This document shows, piece after piece, positions 48,515-62,300 of a stretch of DNA of 64,000 bases (within the stretch, counting starts at the first letter, position 1; every line of letters starts with the position of its first letter). A program made the position numbers and the translations under genes. The notes below the pieces were generated by a model. It saw only the letters and a list, made by a program, of their open reading frames with translations, was not told where the DNA came from and ran no database searches. Source of the stretch: Oxyruncus cristatus (lineage: Eukaryota > Chordata > Aves > Passeriformes > Cotingidae); NCBI GenBank assembly GCA_013399855.1, contig VXAY01006800.1:1959296-2023295 (forward strand). The letters are read 5' to 3'.

Positions 48515-50222
48515 GCTTCTCTGCTATTCTGTTCCAAATAAGCTACCAGAGGTAGAGGTGCCAGTATAGTGTATCATGATCAAACCTTGATCCTGTGGAC
48601 TTCCTCTACTGTGTTGAAAAGCATCCAGTCTTACTGATATATTGAAAATTCCGTATGTTGACTGTGTGAGTTAAGAGTAAGATACTGTGTCCTTGTTTGT
48701 GTGTGTTGTATACTAAGAATAGTTGTTTATTGGATTTGCTGAACTTAATAGTTGCCAGTTGTGAGCCTCAGATCTCTAACATATTAATGACTCCTTCTGT
48801 AGTGTCTGATCAGAAGTTCTCTATGCAGAGCAGCCCCCATAAATTTCTAAGTCCTAAGGATGGACTTATGATTAAATGCTTTTATAGGTGTACACGTTCA
48901 CTTTATGCAATTTGCAGTGAATTAAGGTATTTAATTTAAAATAACTATGCAGTTTGTTACAATTACACTGAAAAATCACTCTCCTTTAACAAAAATGTTT
49001 GGAAAATATCAAATTATGAGGAAAGCCGAGGCACAAAGGATATAGATTTAGATAAACTAGGATAGAAAAACTAGTGGAAACTTTTTTTGGTCAGAAACTC
49101 AATGTGGCAATCTTGCTTCTGAAACAAACTGAGGGCTGACTTAGTAAACACTAATAGCATTATGAGAAAAAGCCTTACCTTAATCTGAAAAGATAAAGCT
49201 TTGCAAAGAGGTGTTGTGGTGACCTTCCTATAGCTGATTATTCTAATCACTCAGCAGGTTTGGCTTGTTAAATTAATGAATTGAAAATTCATTATTTAAC
49301 CATTACAATAAAGGGGGGTAAGTCAGCTTTTATATTCCCAGATCAAAGTGACAATCATCTCATGAAATTTTCTTCAAAGAAGAAATTTGGTTTTCTAGCA
49401 TGGGAAGTATTTAAAAAAAACCCAACAAGACAGCACGAAAAATTAGCAATGCATAAGACTAGCTTTATGAGACTGTATTTTAAGCTTTTGTTTTTAGTCT
49501 TATTGTTTTGTACATAGGGAGATTAAGGATCTGCTTCTCTCTAGCAAAAATAATGAATGATGAAAATGTTTTCATCTCTGTAATTTTTTGAAAAGGGAGA
49601 ATATACAAGATTTGATGATGCTTTACACAGATTTATTGTAGGCTTTTCCCATTTTGTTAATTTCCACATCCTTTGATGTAAAAGATGCCCATTAAAAGCA
49701 AATAATTAAGAAAGATAGTAGCATCTACCAAGTATAGATTCATGTAAATATACATGCTTTGCTACTCTGAAGAGAAAGCTCAAGGATCTCTGTCAATGTC
49801 TCCACAATTATGTGTTTCTAAAAGCTCAGCTGCTATGATTTTTCAGCTAAATTGCGTGCATGTTGTAGGCACATATCCTTTGAATCCACACTTCACGTGG
49901 ATTTCTAGCAATTTAATTCAATTTAATTAATGCTGCAAATAGGTTGTCAGAAGAAGATAGTTTCAGCTTCAATGTAATTTTTGATGAATCAGTTTTTTGC
50001 GTTATGTCACTCATACAGTAGTTACTCAAGAAGATCTGCCCAAAGTTAATTCTTTAGGAAAGTGGCAGATGGAACTGCAGTTAACCTTGGTCTTCCAGCC
50101 ATACCCAGAAGTTATTGGTGACACCTTCAGTGACCTCTGATGACTTGTTCTCTTCCTTTCTTTCCAGTGAATTATTCATTGTTTCACCTCTATTTAAAGT
50201 TTTCTCTTTCTTTTGATCACAG

Positions 50223-50348
50223 GCAACGGACTGGGAATCCGAGTTGTAGGTGGGAAAGAAATTCCGGGGAGCAGTGGGGAAATTGGAGCTTACATTGCCA
50301 AGATCTTGCCTGGGGGCAATGCAGAGCAAACGGGGAAGTTAATAGAAG
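50223..50348 (+). CDS. PCLO: Piccolo exon, PDZ ligand-binding loop and following strands
   Basis: The 126-bp exon completes the split glycine codon and encodes [20 protein letters not shown], then [21 protein letters not shown], ending in another split glycine codon. GLGI is the carboxylate-binding loop of the PDZ fold, and the [16 protein letters not shown] stretch is the classic strand plus helix aA region. It joins in frame to the 82-bp exon (phase 1). The acceptor is GATCACAG|GC after a T/C tract, and the donor is GAAG|GTAAGA, phase 1. The rest of the PDZ domain (expected to begin with a methionine-containing MQVLEWNG-like segment) must be on the next exon, which I did not find in this window. 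Identity as PCLO rather than BSN follows from the preceding exons. Confidence 0.96.
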
Positions 50349-53300
50349 GTAAGAGAGATGCATTTTTAAAAAATGGAACTATGGGAGTGTTTGGAGTCTT
50401 CTATAATACAGATTTTCTTTCGCACAACCTATGCAATCTTATACAAGGAATGAGGGCTGAACCTCCATGAGTCTTGAAGCAGGAAAGAACTGATAGAAAG
50501 TTATTTTATGACTTCTCTAGCCAAAGAGAATTGCCATGATGAACAGTATTATGGCTTGTCTTGAGTAACATCTGCCAACATGCTATCTGCTTCTGGGATG
50601 GGGTAATATGGCTGGAGTCCAGCTGTATATCATGCTTGTATATCACCAGCATATATCACGGATGTCCTGTTTTGAAGATCTTTAACCTGGTTTGGTCGTC
50701 TAAGTGCCTGTATCTGAGATTACTTACATTTCTTAAAACAGACCACGGATTCAGTTGTCTCGCAATTGCACGCCCTAACTTTTTTTTTTTTTTTAGTTTC
50801 CTAAAGTCATACTTAATTGAATTTATCTGACCTAACGTTAGTCCAGTTTAAGATCATCACTCAACCAGCCCCAACAGGCAACAACAGAGAAGAAGTACCT
50901 ACAGAAGAGCAATTATTTAATCTAACATAGCCCTCTGTTTCAAAAATTGAAACCTTCTTCCATGTTTAATTTACTTTAGGAAAACTACATTAAATTTTAC
51001 ATCATCCTTTAGGCAACTAAAGCCAGGTGAAATGAATTTGACTTAGTTATCAACAAATTTTCCAGGATTATTGCAAATGTGATCATTCTGACTATTAATT
51101 TATTTCTGTCTGTGATGACATGAATGCTCCTTTCTTTTCGTAGCCATTTTCTAGTTCCCTTTGTCGTATCTGTATGCTCCTGAAATGTCAGTCTATCCAT
51201 GGAAAAAAAAATAATTTGTTTCTAATTAATTCAACTAATTATTTTTATTTCTTTAATTCTTTAATTATTCAGAGGACAAATAAAAAAAAAAAAAAAAGAA
51301 AGAAGATAAGTAGGCAGAATATTTCTCCCAGGCAGAATTCAATTCACATAGATTTTCTGAATGGTAAACATGCAACAATAGTCATGATTAAATCAAAGGT
51401 ACTTTGCAGATAGAAAAACTAAGAAATTTGATTAAAGAATGTATTTACAAGGAATAGTTTAATTATCTTGTCGGTATTTCAAAACAGTGACACCTGCATT
51501 CACCCTGTGGCTTTTTGCATCCTTGGTGTTTTCTTTGCCAATATTTTAATGAGATACATAAAAAAAAGTGCACACATCCCAGTGTCAATGAAAATACATA
51601 TCAACAGAAATACTTTGTTCTTTGGTCTATAGAGTTGATTCTGCCATTCTTATTTAATGGTTATTATCTCACTCATCAAATGATAGAATGTTGTTTTTTG
51701 TTGTGCACAAATGATGAAAGAATTGACCTTAATTTAGTGTGTTTTGAAGCAAGTATTTGTTTTGGTTCCCTCCATATGAAAAAGTAGGTCTTTCATAACT
51801 GTGCTAGATCATGCATGCAGTGTTTCAGTACCAAGCAAGTAAAGAGGAAAATGTGGTTATTCAACATTTCCCCAAGACTGGACATTTCAAGAAAGAGAAT
51901 GAGCAGTTACTGCTTGGAATTATCTGTGGTCTTGTGATTTATTTTGTCAGGAATTTGTCTGGAAACTGAAGTTTAAAAAAGTTCTTCTCTCACTGTATAG
52001 GTACATTTCAGCAGTGATCAAGAACATCTTGGATTTACAATAACTATTGACATAGAAATTTGCTTCTTAGTCTGTTCACATAATGTATTTTGAAGGTTTC
52101 TTCATATTTTATAGAAAGATGAATATGACAGTAAAATATTTATTCCTTTGTTTCATTCTCCCGTCATATTTTCAGTCATGTTTCTGATCTGAACTTTATA
52201 AAAGTTTCCTAGACTTGGATATGTTGGCATAAATCAAATCCATCAGAATCACTGTATTTCATCTGTAATTTGTCCACACAGTGTCTCGGAATATGTTTTA
52301 GTATTGATGTGTTAAATGTTCTGCCAGAGAGAAAAAATGCTTCCTGCAGAATGTACTTTTACTATGATATCTCTGACAAACACTTCCTCTCACTGTCATT
52401 TACCTTTAAATCTTGCCTTTATGTCTACTTTATTTTATATGTAATTTTAGGTAGCTATCATAGATCAACAAAATATTTTGCTACTTCACTGTGAGTTTTG
52501 GTTGGTTTAGTGGAAATATGGCTGGATCCCATTTAACCTCTACCCTCCAGAATTGCTAAAATACATTGAGATCTTCAATCATTCTCATATTGATCTGTGT
52601 AAATCCAGCCAGACTGCTGATTTTACCAACGCTGCTGATATTGCACCTGAAAACAGAGTCTGTCCTTCTTTTCTCTTTCAAGTTATTTGGTGTCTTTCAT
52701 ATCACAGACAGAATACATAAAGAAAACTTATGTCTTTATCTGTAAATGCAATTACATATTAGTTTTTTGTGTAGTAATCACGAGTCACTTTTTCTGTTGA
52801 AAAGCTGTGTGACTACAAGTTATACACCTAGTCATCAAATAAACATATACTAATGTCATTACAAGTTAATATCTTGACTCATTAGCCTTTCTAAGAACAT
52901 GAGTCACTCTGAAAAATCCCATCAACTTAATTAATTCCTCTAATTCTAAAAACACTGGGTCAGGTCTGAAAATCCTATCAATAGCATAAGGAACAAGGAT
53001 GGATTTATTGTGGTTATGAAGGAAGCCAAACTCCTACCTGCTGTCTGTATGACTGCATATAAATAAATTACACACTTTAAAATACAGATAGCATTCCTAT
53101 CCTTAGGGAATAACAGTCCATAAAATTTTAGCCTATTTAAATAGCTTTGGAGGAGTCTTAGTGCTGAAAAAGTTTATTTATAGTTCTGACTGGCAAATAC
53201 CAGTCTTTTTGGTTCTCTCACCTTGAATTGCTTTCAGATGTCAAAAATATCTCTGATTCATCACTCACTGGCGTAACAAAAACTGGAGGTGGAAGACTCA

Positions 53301-56300
53301 TTCCACTGAGCTCATCAAGTGCAAGGACTGTGTCAATTTGATAGATGTGTCTGTGCTCCCTCTCATGTTGACAGAAACAGTTCAGTTATATTCCACCAGG
53401 TCAATCTACTGAGTGAATGGCATTTCAGCCAGCATTTTTCAGAAACAGAAGAACCTAGAGTAAAGAGCAGAAATAAAACGTTAATGTGTGTGACCAACTG
53501 TTAAAAATTTGCTGGATACCCTCAGCATTCCAGTTTTCTTATGGGACTGTTTCAATAGGCTGAGTGGAGAGCCTGGGAACTGAGGAACCACAGGTGTCTT
53601 TGTTCCAAATTTTCGATCAGCCAGGCAAACTGTGTTGCAATGGTTGGCCCATCTGATGTTGACCGAGATGAAGATATTCCCTGACTTTCCAGTCTCCTGG
53701 CAATTCTGGGGAACTTGCATGATCTAAAAGCTGATGGTGAACCTGATTTGTGGTGATGTTACTGCCTTTGCTGACACTCCACTCAACAGCAACCCTGACA
53801 GGGTCAGCTTTTTGCTAACTTGCCTGTGTGCGTGTTTATTTTTATTATGTATGCCTCATTTAAATATCTTCCCAGGCTTAAAAATAGGAAAATCATATAT
53901 AGTGAGGACAAAAACTCTCATTATTAAAAATACTGAAATAGCACTCTCTGTTTCTCTTTTACAGCAAATATAATAATATAATATTTCTAGCATAACTTGG
54001 AAGAATGCCACCTACCTTATGAGTCACAAACCTTCACTGTAAAATTTTAGAATATAAAGAGTCCATGCTAGCTAAAGAGACATGCTATTCAAATCAGTTG
54101 AATTTTGCATTTTATAATTTAATAAAAATATTCATGATACAGCGATATTTTAAATTTCCCCATCCTGAAACTGGTTCAATAATATTATAAGAAAAACTAC
54201 CTGATATATGTACAGACACTGAAAGATAATGGCACACTGTTAAAGCTGATAAGTAGGTCAGAGAAGAGAAAATGCACTGCTCTGTGAGGGTTCCGTGGTA
54301 GTTAATGGTGCCCTGCCCCTCAGTCCAACCCTTAAGCACTTGTTTTGATTTAGATTAATAACCACTCTCCTCGGGATGCAAGACACATTGCTCCTGTGAG
54401 GGTCCTCTCAGAGCCACCTGCAGCCTGATGGCAGGTTCAATTGTAGGGAAAAACACATGCAATGTCCTCAGCATCAAACTCTAAAGATTGACAACAAGCT
54501 CTTAAATGCACTCAGTATCTTTTAGACTTATATTCATCTGCTAAGACACAGATGGTCAGTTTTCTAAATTGGTTGGTTGCCTTTAACTGTGCTGGAAGTT
54601 TCCCAGGCCACATGGCCAATTCCCCTCAGGAGAGTATTTCGAATGAGTGGGTCTTTACTGGGAATGCCACAGCTCTCTTTCATCTTTAGAAAACTGTGCA
54701 ATCTCAGAACTTTAAGATGCCTTCAGGAAATAAAACTGAAGTCTCCCCATTCCTCTTATCCCTACTTATTCATGTATCTTTTTTCCTTCTTCTGTAGAAA
54801 ATCTTGTGTACTCTTATATATTCAAGTGTCACAATTTACTTTTTTAAGAAGACATTTGGTGCACAGCTCACTCTTTCTAATGCCCTAATACGAGGCCAAA
54901 TAACATTAGAATCATTTCTCAACTTGAAACTAAGAGCCTTCCTTTGGACTGTCATGGGATGGCACAGCTTATTATCTCTTAGAGCCATGGACCATGGCCA
55001 CAGTGTCAAAAAGAACACTTTATCACAAATCTTGAGCCAGTGTGGGAAGAAGCATGTTCACTGCTTGCCACCATGCAGCTTCCCACACCAGGAATGACAA
55101 ATGAGATGAATAGGGTGTGCCAAAACATCAGGCTGTTACTGGCAAAACAAAGCAGCATCTAGACCAGTGGGACGTGATTTCCACCCAATGCAAAATATGA
55201 TAGGAGAAAGGAGAAAAGAGCTATTTGGATTACCCCCATGGACTTCAGAGAGCAGCCCAGTTCCCCACTCCCCACCTTCAGTTCTCTGAAGAAGGAAGCA
55301 GACCCAGGAAGCCGTGTCAGAAGCCTGCCTTAACCAGAATGCTCTTCAGCTCTCACCCATAGTGTGGACTTTGGCTTCTGACCTAGTTCACTTCAAGCAT
55401 CCCATATCCTCAGGGTTCATAACAGTAGAATGTGTACTGAGAATATCTTTAAAGGCAGAGAGGAAAAAGTCAGGGCTTGCTGGGATTCTTGTCTATATGC
55501 ATCCAAGTATCATTACCACAGTTCTTAATTCTTTCCAGGACAGGCAGTTAATTAAAAAAAAAAAAGTGTGATAAAGGTATAAGGAGATATATATGATGAT
55601 GAAGAGTGTAGCTGCTATGTTAGGTAAAAATCTACTACAAAATACCAGTCAGTTGAATACCCACTGAAATAAGAGAGACTAAGAAATATGAGAGCCCTGT
55701 GTAGAAACTTTGAGTCTAGGGAAGCCTGCAACTGAAAGCTGAAAGACAGTCAACAGGTTCATGGTGCATGAACAATCCTTCATGGACAAAGTCTGCATTA
55801 TGTGGAGAAAAAGAGTATTTTTACTATCTACAGTGCTTCATCTGAGAAGAATGTAAATAAGCCTAATGGGCAGACTACAGAAGAGATGGCCAATGTGGGG
55901 AGATGATTAGCTGTACTTTGGTTGTCTGGCATAAATAAGTTGGATCTGGCCATAAGCAATGTTAGAGACAGGCTGTTGGAATATTAGTATCATCTGCAAA
56001 GTATTTCCTGAGTTCTTGGCAATGGCATCTTTGAACGGCAGCTTTCTTACTCCTCGAGGTAAAAGTGCCAACTAGATAGCTTCCAGATTCTGTTTCACCT
56101 TCGCCATGCCCCAAGGATCTTTCCTTCATGTGTTTTCAGATCATAAGTTTTCATTCACAGCTTTTCAAGTTTTTAAACTGTGTCATCTTAAAGCATGTTA
56201 TTTAGTAGCATTGGAAACGTGATTTATTTAAAGTCCTCTCAGAAGGACCATGGAACATGCAGCTGGATTATTGACCAGTCCATGAAAGGATTATAAAGAA

Positions 56301-59300
56301 AGTGTTAAGAGTTTTCCTGCAGGTTGCTTGAGATATTTTGGGGCTACTTTGAATAGTACCAAGTTCTGAATAGCAAGATCAGACCATTTCAGAAGGTCTT
56401 TTGCAAGGGCAATAGCATGTGTTATGGCTGTCAATCTTACCAAAGCTATCTCTTGTCATAAGCGTAGACATGCTTTGTATGTTGCTTGGAAAGCACAGTG
56501 TGACAGGAATGGTCATGGGCACCTAAACAGTTGGAAAACCAGAACGGAAGCAGTAATTCACGATCCTTCTTCCTACTCTTGTCATGCTTCCCTCTTATCC
56601 CTGAGTTACAGATGGGCTCAAGTGTAACACTGGGTGGTCTTGGTCATTTACCTGGAAGTGCAGTAGGCGTCGAAGCTTCCTGAGCTTTAAAAACTCTTTA
56701 GTGAGCACTATTTGCTGTTTAGCCAGCTAAAATTGAAAGCATTGATCAGGGCATTACAGTGAAAAGAGATTTTCCAGTCCCCATGAAGCAAAGATAGTGA
56801 AGAGCCAGCATCCCTTCTTGAGCCCCTCTGATAATTACACTTCTGGCAGAAAGTAGATTCCATGATGAAGCTGGAAAATGATGAAAAGAAATTAAAAGGA
56901 AGACAAGAAGGGAAGGAAAAATTCTGAAGAAAATGTGGATCAGGTCTCAAAAGAACAGAAATAGTCTTCCCATCCTGCACTTCCATTTTGCAGTTTGCTT
57001 TAATTTATTACTGCATTGGATAAAACAAAGAATTATCTTTACCCTGCTCTCTGAGCATTAGTCTTAGTGATTTATTGGGCTGTCTATGCTTATTCTGTGG
57101 GATCAAAAGAGAAGTGAGCTTGCTCTCAACATATCTTCTGGGCTACAGGCTCAGGTCTAACTGTCCCAGCAGAAACTATCTTTATCAAAGGCAATGTGAA
57201 CAAAATAACAGGCAATACCATCATTGGGTTGTAAGCTTTGCCCTAGAGCTCTTTAGAAAGAACAATGGAAACAAACCCCTAAATGCCCCCTATCAGCTGT
57301 AAATCTTCACTTGCATAGTCGTGCTCCTCACACCCGTGTTTTATGTTCTACCTTGTACCTCTTTCACATAACTAATAATTAATAAATTGTGTAGTGTCGT
57401 TCTTGCTAAGTGTGACAGTGGACATTCATCATATAAAAAAGGCCTTTTAAATATTTAGAAATTATTTTTTAAAGGGAAATCAGGTTATCAGAAAAGGCAC
57501 CCTACCAAAGGGTATCACTTAGATGTTACAATTAGCCTCATACTGACAGAATGAAGAAAGGAAGGCAGAAACCTTTCTCACACTGTCTTAGCCATTCCAT
57601 GTGCAGACCCACTGACAGTGGTCTCAATTCCATTCTTGATACATCACGAGTTGAGTTGTACTGAGGGTTTAGCCATTTGCTAAGCTATGAGAAAGAAGTA
57701 AGAATCACCAGCAGGAATGAGAATTGCTTCAGCAGCTATGTGGCACGTGCAGAAAGAAGTGGGAAAAGAAAGACCTGCAGCATAAACGATTGGTTTGGAA
57801 ATTTATGAGAGCTGGTTACTGTAACACTGTCCACAACTTTATTCACTAAATCTGTTTTGTGGCAGTTGAAACACACTTAGAAAATAATACTTTTCCTTCC
57901 TTCACAATATAGGGCATCTAGTTTATGGGGATTAATATTATGGTGTCAGAATGATGCAACTTGGATTTTACAAGGATACTTCATTAGAAAACTTCTTCTA
58001 TACCTAAAGTACCAGTTCCAGTGAGATAAACCAGGTAGTATGGGTTTGTAATGTTTCTGCCCAGAACTACCATTGCTGTATATTTAATTTTCCTGCAATA
58101 AAAATCAACACTTAAAAAAGGTGTTAGAGAGCAACTTGGATCTAGGAAGTAGTTAAAAAGCTGTAAAGACTGCGCTTGCAAGATCTTTTTTATTTAATCT
58201 AAAACAGAAGAGAAAACTTATGGGGCACTTATAAATTTTGTAATGCTGTGAGAAAGCAGCATTAAATTAATATCTATTATGACCAATAAAAATGTGGCCT
58301 CTTGCATAACATCAGTTACAGATTTTTTCACTCCTGCATTTATCCTTGTTATGTGCCACATGCTTAGTATAGTTTATACCTTCTTTATGATCAAGAATTC
58401 TGAAAATAACTTGAACAATTAATTATTGCTGAAAACCAATTTTGCTGGAAAAAGCATGTCATACAAATTGCACCAGGAAATTGGATTCTTAATAAAAAAT
58501 AAATAATTTCATCAAAATATCTCTATGGGGAGTTTTTGTTTAGTCTTAAATAGGTAAGTCTGATTTATAGAGACAAACAAAATAACCCGGATGCTTCAAG
58601 CTGAGAGAAGATGCAAACAGAGTCACTGGACGTTCCAGAGATAATGGAGAACCATCACAAAGGTCAGGCTAAAAGCACTCTTCAGATGGTTTATAACACA
58701 AATTGTGGAAAATCACTGGTAAATGTCATTGGTGTCATAACTAGCTTTCAATAATATTCCACTAATATCATATTACAAAGTATTACTAGCTATTGTAAAG
58801 TACTTTTATGGAGCTATACAATTAGTAATTATCAGGCACACTGCTTTTGACAGCAGTGATTTTTCAGGACCTTAATGAACAGTTCCTGTTAGAAAGAATA
58901 TCAGGCTTCTTCTTGGAAAGAGTCCTTAGTGCTTCCGGAGAATGTGCCTGAAGCCCTGTTTCTCTGAGCACAGCAGAAACTGCAGCAGGCAGCATTGTCA
59001 TCAGACTACCCACAGAGCTTTCCTCCCGGCTCCTGCTAACATCATGCAGCTCTCTGCTGTCCTCCTGGATCACACACATCATGGGTGCTTTGGGATTCTT
59101 CCTCAGACACTGACAGATACCACCTTTCCATGTGGTCCCAGTCTTCCCCTCTTTACTCTTCTGGAAAGTTTCTTGCTATATTCTGACACCATGAAGGAAG
59201 AAGAAATGTTGTAGTCTGTAGAACAGGTGTAGGATGTGCTTTGCTAAAGCTATATTTTAAGGTTCATTTGCCTTATAAAACAGTTTAATTCCTTCTACCC

Positions 59301-62300
59301 TTATTTTTAATATGATCTGTCCATTCTTACATCTAAGACATGGTTACAGGCCAGGCATTACTATATTACTGTATAACACTGTATTAAAATCAAATGGATG
59401 AGTATTTGAAAGAAGATGAAGGTATGTTTCCTGTTTCTGCATTCCCAATAGGCACTGGCAGAGGTGACAAGAGGTCTGTGACTTTTGTGGTTTGGCCAAC
59501 ACCAGAGAGAAGAGTACGGAGTGCAGAGGCAGCTCGGTGGGCACAGAGAATCTCATCTATAGTGATGGGTTTAGTTACTGGTCCCAGGATGTTCAGGGAT
59601 AAAGCTACAACTTAAGTCAAACAAAGGCAGTCTGTCTGGGATTGTAAGAGATAGATGAGGAGATCCATTCTCTAGATCATGTTATACCTGATATACAGGC
59701 ATATGTCACAAGCGGGGAGACCCACAGACACTGTGCCTGCCCCTTTACACAGCAGTTGCTCTGGGTGATGAAAGGGAGTTGAATTTCAACTTGGAGCATC
59801 AAAAATATGTGCCTGTATTGCTCTGGTTCTTGTCTTCTGTTTTCAAGGGCCAGCTTCAGTATAGCAGATTTACAAAGAAACCAGAAAATGTAAATCCTTC
59901 GGTACCTAAACTGAAGGTAGGTTATCAAACACACCCTCCTGTCTGCCTTGACTGTCTAGGGAACTTAGGTATTTCTTTTGGGAGAACTGGCTCACTAACA
60001 ACCTAGAATTTAGTTGCTGCATGCTTACATTAAGTAAGCTGGAGCACATCTCATAAAACAAAATTAGGAATTTCCTGTTAGACGTTTCTAAGGAATATCT
60101 ATTTGGGGTCACATATGTGGGCATTCCAGAAGAAAAATCTTACTACAGTGTGAAAGAGCCTTTTGCATAACCACTGAACTGTGTTGTTTGATAGTGACTT
60201 CCCAGTGAACTGGGAAGCTAAAAATACTATAATTCCATTTCCAACTGTGCAGATTACTGTGGGCTGAAGCTTGCAGACTTTGATGTGATTGCAGTGTGAA
60301 AAAAATCAAAGTGAGGGTCATCTCGAAGTGGAAGTTAAATAAAGCTATGTCCTTATGGACAATTTTCCTTGCCCTTGGATTCCAAAAACTGTATCAAAAC
60401 ATTTTGTGTCTTCATTTAGCAATTTTAACCTTCAATCCCATTCCTGAAGTCTGGATCTCTGGGAACATTACGCCAGCCTGGCCACTCCAAGGAGTGCTGT
60501 ACTGATGTAAAACATACAACATATGCAGGGCCCAAGGTGAATTGTCCCCAGTCAGGGTTTGCTCTGCTGAAAATCAGATGAACAAACAGCCCCTGTCACT
60601 GACTCTCTCAGAGGTGGTGTGTTGGCTATTTGCAAGGCACACTTCTCAGCAATAAAGAGGATTACAGACAGCCCATTTTTCTGCCTGTAAAACTAGGTAC
60701 TGCACCAAGCAGACTTTCTTTAGTCACTTGTTTTTTCAAAGTATTTTCTAGATCTTCCAAGACCATAAGGAACATTATTAACAATTCTTAACAATTTACC
60801 ATTAAGAAAGATGAACTAATGGAAGTGGATTATCAGAGTAGAACATTATCTGTTTTTTAGATGACTTGGACACAAATTTGGAATGGCTTTTCACAGAACT
60901 TGCCTTCAGTGTTTTTAAAAGTAACGTGGGCACATACATAAAGCCTCTATTTTCTGTAGGTATTGAGTAACACATGGAGAGGAAATAGAGGTAAACAAAA
61001 TGTTTCCTAAATTGCTTAAATTAAATCAACCAATCTCTGGAGGTACTTAGGTTATAAAATTAGTTTTTAATCAAGTTATTCTAGATTTTCCAAGGTTTTC
61101 TAAACAAATTCTGAAGCATCTGGTATGAACTGCTTTCAGAGGAGATGCTGAACTGGACTGTACTTTGCTCTGACCTAATCTGATCTGACACAGTGATTTT
61201 CTTGTTCAACTGAAAGGGTAAAGGAACTCAAAGAACAAAGCAATAATTTTCTGCAATCAGTTTTGCAATAGTAAGTAAGAACATTCTTACAAAGAACATT
61301 ATGTAAGTAAATACAGAAAATGTTTTTGAAATCAGCTTAAAGAAAGAAAAACACTATGAGTACTCTCAAAAAACTGCACAAAGACTTTATTTCAAATTTC
61401 TAGAAGCATGTTCTATTCCAAAAACTTAATTAGATCATCCGTAAGGTATGATTAGGAAAATCTTGTATGGGAATCTTCAGGTTTTTTTGAGAAAAATAAA
61501 CAGGTGATCATATAATTTGACAGTAAATAGAGCAAAATGCTGATTAAAAATGATTACTCTTTATCCAGGTTTGTAATTTGATGATAGCATATGTTTGAGT
61601 CTTATCAAGTAAAATTAGATAGTTATGACTTCACATTTCTGTATGAAAAGCCTGCAAAAAAGCTACATGAAGTGTACTTGTAATAATGTAACTTAGAATT
61701 CAACTGCAATTGAAGATATTGAATTGCAAATTATCTAAATTATTAGTGACTAAAGATTGAAAACATTTAATCACGCAAAAATTGAGTCTCAAATCCTTAT
61801 TTATGTTCCACATTCCAACAAAACAAAAACCTTTTTGGGAAAAAAAAATATTACAAATAAAAATGTATTTTTGGATTTCATTTTAACCTTGGTGAAAGTA
61901 ACTGAGAACAGACTTTTTCCAACTTCAAACTGTTTCCAATTAAAAAAAAGAATAATTTGTTGCCTGAAATATTGCCTGAAAAGTAGGAAGGTATGCTGTC
62001 TTATCACTTCTGGAAAAATGGAATTATTCTTGATTTGGGTGGTTGTGGGGAATTGATTAGAAAATATGAGGCTTTGCAGACAATTACATTCAACTCAGTA
62101 AGATAGCAATAATCATATAGATATTTCCTTTGGATGCTTGTTATGGTTTAGATCAGATTTCATGAGTGATACATGGTAGAAGGAGCATTTTTAGGTCAGC
62201 ATGTACTGACATTTCTTTTTACGGAAGCAAAGTAGAATGTAAAATGTAAAATACTTGAAGGCAGAGAGATTTCAGACTGCCAGCCTTGGAGTCTGGCAGA

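Larger units (their letters stand above)
36171..50222 (+). other. PCLO: PCLO intron (14 kb) splitting the PDZ domain
   Basis: The intron starts GTAAAG and ends with a T/C-rich tract and TTTTGATCACAG. It divides the PDZ coding sequence between its first strand and the GLGI ligand loop. It contains a sense CR1 fragment (about 42.0-42.2 kb), a long antisense CR1 (45.6-46.8 kb), an antisense solo LTR (47.6-48.0 kb), poly-A runs near 39784 and 40361, AT dinucleotide runs and several long antisense ORFs discussed as findings. I recognised no further PCLO exon. Confidence 0.9.

Noticed and set aside
54988..55002. CCATGG-centred palindrome as a regulatory site
   Set aside because: Arms of only 7 bases are expected by chance several times in 64 kb and nothing else marks the site.
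54290..55570. Cluster of mid-length ORFs in a slightly GC-richer stretch as a second gene
   Set aside because: Frames are on both strands, do not link through splice sites, and show no recognisable domain.
58864..59214. Minus-strand ORF with plausible amino-acid use near 59 kb
   Set aside because: No protein family recognised, no splice sites in matching phase, and the length (72 codons) is ordinary for chance.
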